From Pedobacter sp. ok626 (GTDB lineage Bacteria > Bacteroidota > Bacteroidia > Sphingobacteriales > Sphingobacteriaceae): a stretch of 64,000 nucleotides of DNA. The position numbers were made by a program, and so were the translations under genes. The stretch lies in contig NZ_FNEX01000009.1 in assembly GCF_900100435.1 (NCBI RefSeq), positions 124,001-188,000 of the forward strand, written 5' to 3'. Shown piece by piece: positions 61,239 through 64,000 of this stretch; positions within the stretch are counted from its first letter, which is position 1, and each line of letters begins with the position of its first letter. Below the pieces are notes generated by a model. It ran no database searches. It saw only the letters and a list, made by a program, of their open reading frames with translations, and was not told the DNA's origin.

Positions 61239-61699
61239 TTGAGCTTTTCTTTGCTCAACTGGAAATACTTACAAACGGCATCCATAGTCATGTCAGATAG
61301 ATAGGTAATATCATTTTTAAGGGCTAGAAATACATTTTCCCTTCCATAAAACCTGATCATTTCTTCCCATTCTGCCGGACTGCCTTTATCAAGAACCCTT
61401 TCTATTATGGTTTTATAACTTCTGTTCCAATCCAGTTTATCGAAATCAAAATCCCAAAACAACACTCTGGGTAAATCCGGCCTTTTGACCTGATGGATCA
61501 GCGGTTGCCGTTCAATTTTGATTTCGTCATTTTCAAACGGAATTTTCTTTTTAGACAGGTAGTTATTTAAAGTATGATAGTTATAAACCGGGTAGCTGTC
61601 GCAAAAGCCTTTAAGACTGGAAAAAATATCTATATCCGTTCCGGCAAACCTTTTCCAGTGTACCACAACTACCCGTTTATTAATCTCTTTTGCCATCAT
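61196..61699 (-). CDS. Antitoxin partner of the AbiEii-like toxin (DUF6922-like)
   Basis: Protein of 167 residues. The first 85 residues are unrecognised (VHWKRFAGTDIDIFSSLKGF, YHTLNNYLSKKKIPFENDEI). The second half, LFWDFDFDKLDWNRSYKTII, RVLDKGSPAEWEEMIRFYGR, resembles DUF6922, which Bacteroidota encode directly upstream of AbiEii-type toxins and which takes the place of AbiEi. Its last 43 bp overlap the toxin start, an arrangement typical for toxin-antitoxin operons. Confidence 0.7.
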   Translation of the reverse strand: MMAKEINKRVVVVHWKRFAGTDIDIFSSLKGFCDSYPVYNYHTLNNYLSKKKIPFENDEIKIERQPLIHQVKRPDLPRVLFWDFDFDKLDWNRSYKTIIERVLDKGSPAEWEEMIRFYGRENVFLALKNDITYLSDMTMDAVCKYFQLSKEKLKCYTKKQLNQGHWI

Positions 61700-61795
61700 A
61701 CGAATTTAGCCATAATAGAAAGAAATGCCTAATATTTTTAAATATTTGTCAGTTGAAGGTGAATATTTGGGTTAATTGTTGAGAATTGCAGGCTA

Positions 61796-63100
61796 TTATA
61801 TGGCCTGCTGATATTTCTCCCTCAACAGGGCTACATCTGCACTTATTTGGGCTTCCGTAACTACGTCCGCTTTATCATGTTGGCTGACGAATTTTTGCAT
61901 CAGCGGTGCCATATCCTCACTTACTTTGTTGTCCAGCACTTTAGCGTATAATTGCGTAGTCCGTATATTGGTATGACCAAGCATTTTAGAAACACTTTCG
62001 ATAGGCACACCATTGGTTAGGGTTACCGTGGTGCCAAATGTCCGTTTGGCAATGCGGTTGCCTAAAGTTTTGTTAACGCCTGAAAGAGCCGCAATTTCAA
62101 CCAGATATTCGTTCATCTTTTGGTTGCTTGAAACGGGCAGCGCTTTGTTATTATTCAAACAGTAAGGGTGATCTTTGTACTTATCAAGGATATTTGCCGC
62201 AATCGGTAATAGCGGTATTGCTACCCTTGTATCTGTTTTTTTTCTATAGGTAAATATCCAACGTTCCCCGTCAACCCCAATACCAATGTCTGCTATCTTT
62301 AGTTTTTGAACATCTGCGTAGGAAAGCCCGGTATAACAGCTAAAAAGAAAAAAATCACGTACCTGTGATAGCCTTGTAGTCGAGAATTGTTTTTCGGTGA
62401 TCTTACGCAATTCATCTGCGGTCAGGTATTCCCGGTGTACGGGTTTGGATTTTAAAATATATCCGAAAAAAGGGTCAGTAGTGATCCATTTATACTTCCG
62501 GCAGATGGTAACTATTTTTTTGAGGTTTTTAAGATGTTTATTTGCGGTATTAGTATCGTTTTCCTTGTTTGTGTGCAGATAGAAGTCGAAACCATCAATA
62601 AACTCATGGTCTATACACCTTACGTCTAAGTCTTTTTTGAAGTATTGATTGGCGAGGTAATCTTTAACATGCCTTTCCAGTACCTCAAACCTCTTAAGTG
62701 TTCCATCTGCATACTCGCCTTTATCCACCAATGCGTTCATTTTTTCATTGTGGATTTTAATAGCTTCCAGTATAGTATGTGATTTTTCTTCTTTGCCTGA
62801 GTATTTACATTTAACACTATCGGCAGTTATTTGGGCTCCGTCTATACTAAGCAGGGTGTGCGCTGCAAAAACCTTTGCTTTTATGCTATCCAGATAGGCA
62901 TTAAGGGTTTTAACATCCTCTTTTGTGCCGATTACTTTTCCGGCTTTTGCATTCCACTTTTCCGGCTCACAACACCTGCTGGTAGACACTTCCGAACGGA
63001 TGCCGTCTACTGTAATTCTTAAAAAGATAAAGTAAGCATCACCTTTTTTGTAGTTCTTTGGTCTTTTCAAAAAGAAAAGCACGCTAAAATTAGTCTTCAT
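61796..63100 (-). CDS. Tyrosine recombinase (IntDOT-like integrase)
   Basis: Integrase of 434 residues for the island. An arm-binding N-terminus (MKTNFSVLFFLKRPKNYKKG), a SAM-like core-binding domain (about 100-200), then the catalytic domain: box I has S260 in CYTGLSYADVQKL, where most tyrosine recombinases have Arg, as also known for IntDOT; the beta-hairpin Lys lies in YRKKTDTRVAIPLL; the second box reads RIAKRTFGTT (R349, K352) instead of HxxR; then H376 in MLGHTNIRTTQLYA and the nucleophile Y385. The frame starts at 63124, but the ATG at 63100 begins the usual arm-type domain. It lies directly beside the tRNA-Lys target. Confidence 0.92.
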   Translation of the reverse strand: MKTNFSVLFFLKRPKNYKKGDAYFIFLRITVDGIRSEVSTSRCCEPEKWNAKAGKVIGTKEDVKTLNAYLDSIKAKVFAAHTLLSIDGAQITADSVKCKYSGKEEKSHTILEAIKIHNEKMNALVDKGEYADGTLKRFEVLERHVKDYLANQYFKKDLDVRCIDHEFIDGFDFYLHTNKENDTNTANKHLKNLKKIVTICRKYKWITTDPFFGYILKSKPVHREYLTADELRKITEKQFSTTRLSQVRDFFLFSCYTGLSYADVQKLKIADIGIGVDGERWIFTYRKKTDTRVAIPLLPIAANILDKYKDHPYCLNNNKALPVSSNQKMNEYLVEIAALSGVNKTLGNRIAKRTFGTTVTLTNGVPIESVSKMLGHTNIRTTQLYAKVLDNKVSEDMAPLMQKFVSQHDKADVVTEAQISADVALLREKYQQAI

Positions 63101-63290
63101 AATGATAACATTAAGGTTAAACAAAATTAGCTTTGCAGTTCTATGTATACAAGATGTTCAATTGTTGAATTAGTTGAATATCAGATGGTTAATTAAAATT
63201 AGGGGAGTTTAATAAGATAAAGAACAACGCCCCGAATGACGCTCATTTTATATGTCATATATTGCATATTTTGACATACCCACCAAAAAC
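63101..63290. other. Region between integrase and tRNA-Lys (attachment arm region)
   Basis: No gene. It contains the inverted repeat TATGTCA...TGACATA (63251-63278) and other short repeats. It is expected to hold the integrase promoter and arm-binding sites. Confidence 0.4.
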
Positions 63291-63324
63291 AAAAGCCCTG
63301 CAATCATTTGATTTGCAGGGCTTT
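63291..63324. terminator. Terminator of tRNA-Lys copy 2
   Basis: Arms at 63291-63303 and 63313-63324 form a GC-rich stem of 12 bp; very similar in sequence to the terminator at 3725-3757. It belongs to the right end of segment C and ends the tRNA transcript. Confidence 0.8.
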
Positions 63325-63348
63325 AAGTCTTTTTGATACTGTTGTTTG

Positions 63349-63421
63349 TGATCCCGCTGGGATTCGAACCCAGGACCACTACATTAAAAGTGTAATGCTC
63401 TACCAGCTGAGCTACGGAATC
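63349..63421 (-). tRNA. tRNA-Lys, anticodon TTT (copy 2, integration target)
   Basis: Intact 73-nt tRNA-Lys with the same mature sequence as the copy at 3783. Its 3' end is the intact version of the attachment core found at 11594, 38425 and 41424. After the discriminator base the sequence is CAA rather than CCA, so CCA must be added enzymatically; the downstream side was exchanged, as expected from integration. Confidence 0.96.
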
Positions 63422-63542
63422 ATTTCCTTATTTGAAGGAGTGCAAAAGTATAAAATTTATGCGTATTTCAAGCCTCGGCTAAAACTTAATTTTAGATTAG
63501 CACCAATATTTCGCTTAATAGATTGATTCATAGATTAAAAAA

Positions 63543-63950
63543 TTACCGATCAATATCGGCATCACTGCCTCTGAGGTCCTCATCAGGGATCAAACCAGAA
63601 CCATTTCCATCACTTTTATCCAGATCGGCATCACTTCCTTGTATTTGAGCTCCGGGAATAATCCCAGATCCACGCTGATTTTGCTCGCCCTCCTCACTTA
63701 GTAGCCATTCTCTATTTTGTTCGATCTGCTCCCCTATTTGATCCAATAATTCCCGGGCAATCATACCTTCGGCACACCAGACCGTAGCTGTTCCTTTCAG
63801 TTCAGTCCACACGTTTCCGATAGAAGTATGATCATCAAAAAGTTCATACTTAGCTTCTTCCCGATCAGGTATAACCAGGATTTTCTCCATCTTACCCTCA
63901 ATGACTACCTGAATATCGAAGGGTTCCCAGGGTTCTGAAATTTTAGCCAT
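63543..63950 (-). CDS. Acidic hypothetical protein with C-terminal repeat
   Basis: Protein of 135 residues, not recognised. The N-terminal 75 residues may form a small alpha/beta fold (FDIQVVIEGKMEKILVIPDR, IGNVWTELKGTATVWCAEGM). The rest is acidic and low in complexity, with two copies of a repeat: GSGIIPGAQIQGSDADLD and GSGLIPDEDLRGSDADID. No signal or membrane segment. It lies upstream of tRNA-Lys copy 2 on the same strand. Confidence 0.6.
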   Translation of the reverse strand: MAKISEPWEPFDIQVVIEGKMEKILVIPDREEAKYELFDDHTSIGNVWTELKGTATVWCAEGMIARELLDQIGEQIEQNREWLLSEEGEQNQRGSGIIPGAQIQGSDADLDKSDGNGSGLIPDEDLRGSDADIDR

Positions 63951-64000
63951 AATTCTTTTCTAGTAACAAACTAACAAATGGGATCGCAAGAAGTTTTTTA

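Larger units (their letters stand above)
41424..63348. mobile_element. Segment C: mobilizable genomic island integrated at tRNA-Lys
   Basis: A 21.9-kb segment bounded by attachment copy C and the 3' end of tRNA-Lys copy 2. It contains a tyrosine integrase at the tRNA end, two excisionase-like HTH genes, a candidate oriT, MobC and a relaxase, but no type IV secretion genes, so it is mobilizable rather than self-transmissible. Cargo: amidase/porin cluster, PAP2 phosphatase, SNF2-HEPN pair, PD-(D/E)XK nuclease, AbiE-like pair. Confidence 0.7.

Overview
The window looks like chromosome of a Bacteroidota bacterium of the Sphingobacteriaceae type (Pedobacter-like). Reasons: SusC/SusD pairs, an ECF sigma/FecR/SusC signalling set, a hybrid two-component regulator, PCMD and FISUMP lipoproteins, an IntDOT-like integrase and low-GC DNA. 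The genus is inferred from gene families, not measured.

Layout. 1-3583: a transcription unit read leftwards, ECF sigma factor, FecR anti-sigma factor and a SusC receptor with an STN signalling domain that runs off the left edge. 3783-3855: tRNA-Lys(TTT). 4062-11463: mixed chromosomal genes, including a DsbD-type N-domain protein, PRC-barrel protein, small membrane protein, truncated DUF4142 lipoprotein, dodecin, two HTH regulators (one fused to pentapeptide repeats), a DUF6266-like/DUF1398 fusion, a double NTF2-like protein and a P-loop NTPase.

11594-63421 is organised by copies of the 3' end of tRNA-Lys. Diverged copies lie at 11594, 38425 and 41424, and an intact second tRNA-Lys lies at 63349-63421. 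Each copy has a hairpin terminator on its left and about 110 bp of shared sequence on its right, as expected for integrative elements stacked one after another at one tRNA gene. Segment A (11594-38424) holds a HigBA toxin-antitoxin pair, decayed genes, an unknown five-gene membrane operon facing a TPR/LuxR-type regulator, and a polysaccharide utilisation locus (PUL; SusC, SusD, FISUMP lipoprotein, GH16, two GH110-type beta-helix enzymes, SGNH hydrolase, GH28-like protein) with its hybrid two-component regulator. Segment B (38425-41423) is mostly wreckage: an OLD-nuclease fragment, a decayed large serine recombinase, and between them one intact integron-type gene cassette with a foldable attC-like site. 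Segment C (41424-63348) is a mobilizable island. Its cargo is a PAP2 phosphatase, a choloylglycine-hydrolase-family amidase with porin, outer-membrane and amidohydrolase genes, a SNF2 helicase/HEPN pair with a divergent XRE regulator, a PD-(D/E)XK nuclease and an AbiE-like toxin-antitoxin pair. It also has two excisionase-like HTH genes, a candidate oriT, MobC, a relaxase and a tyrosine integrase beside the tRNA.

Most noteworthy: the stacked tRNA-Lys attachment sites; the solitary cassette whose start and attC share a perfect 15-bp complement; the HEPN/SNF2/XRE module and HNH-repeat nuclease as candidate defence genes on a mobile element; the unsulfated GH16/GH110 PUL; and the porin/amidase/amidohydrolase cargo. 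All functions are inferred from reading the sequence; no database search was run.
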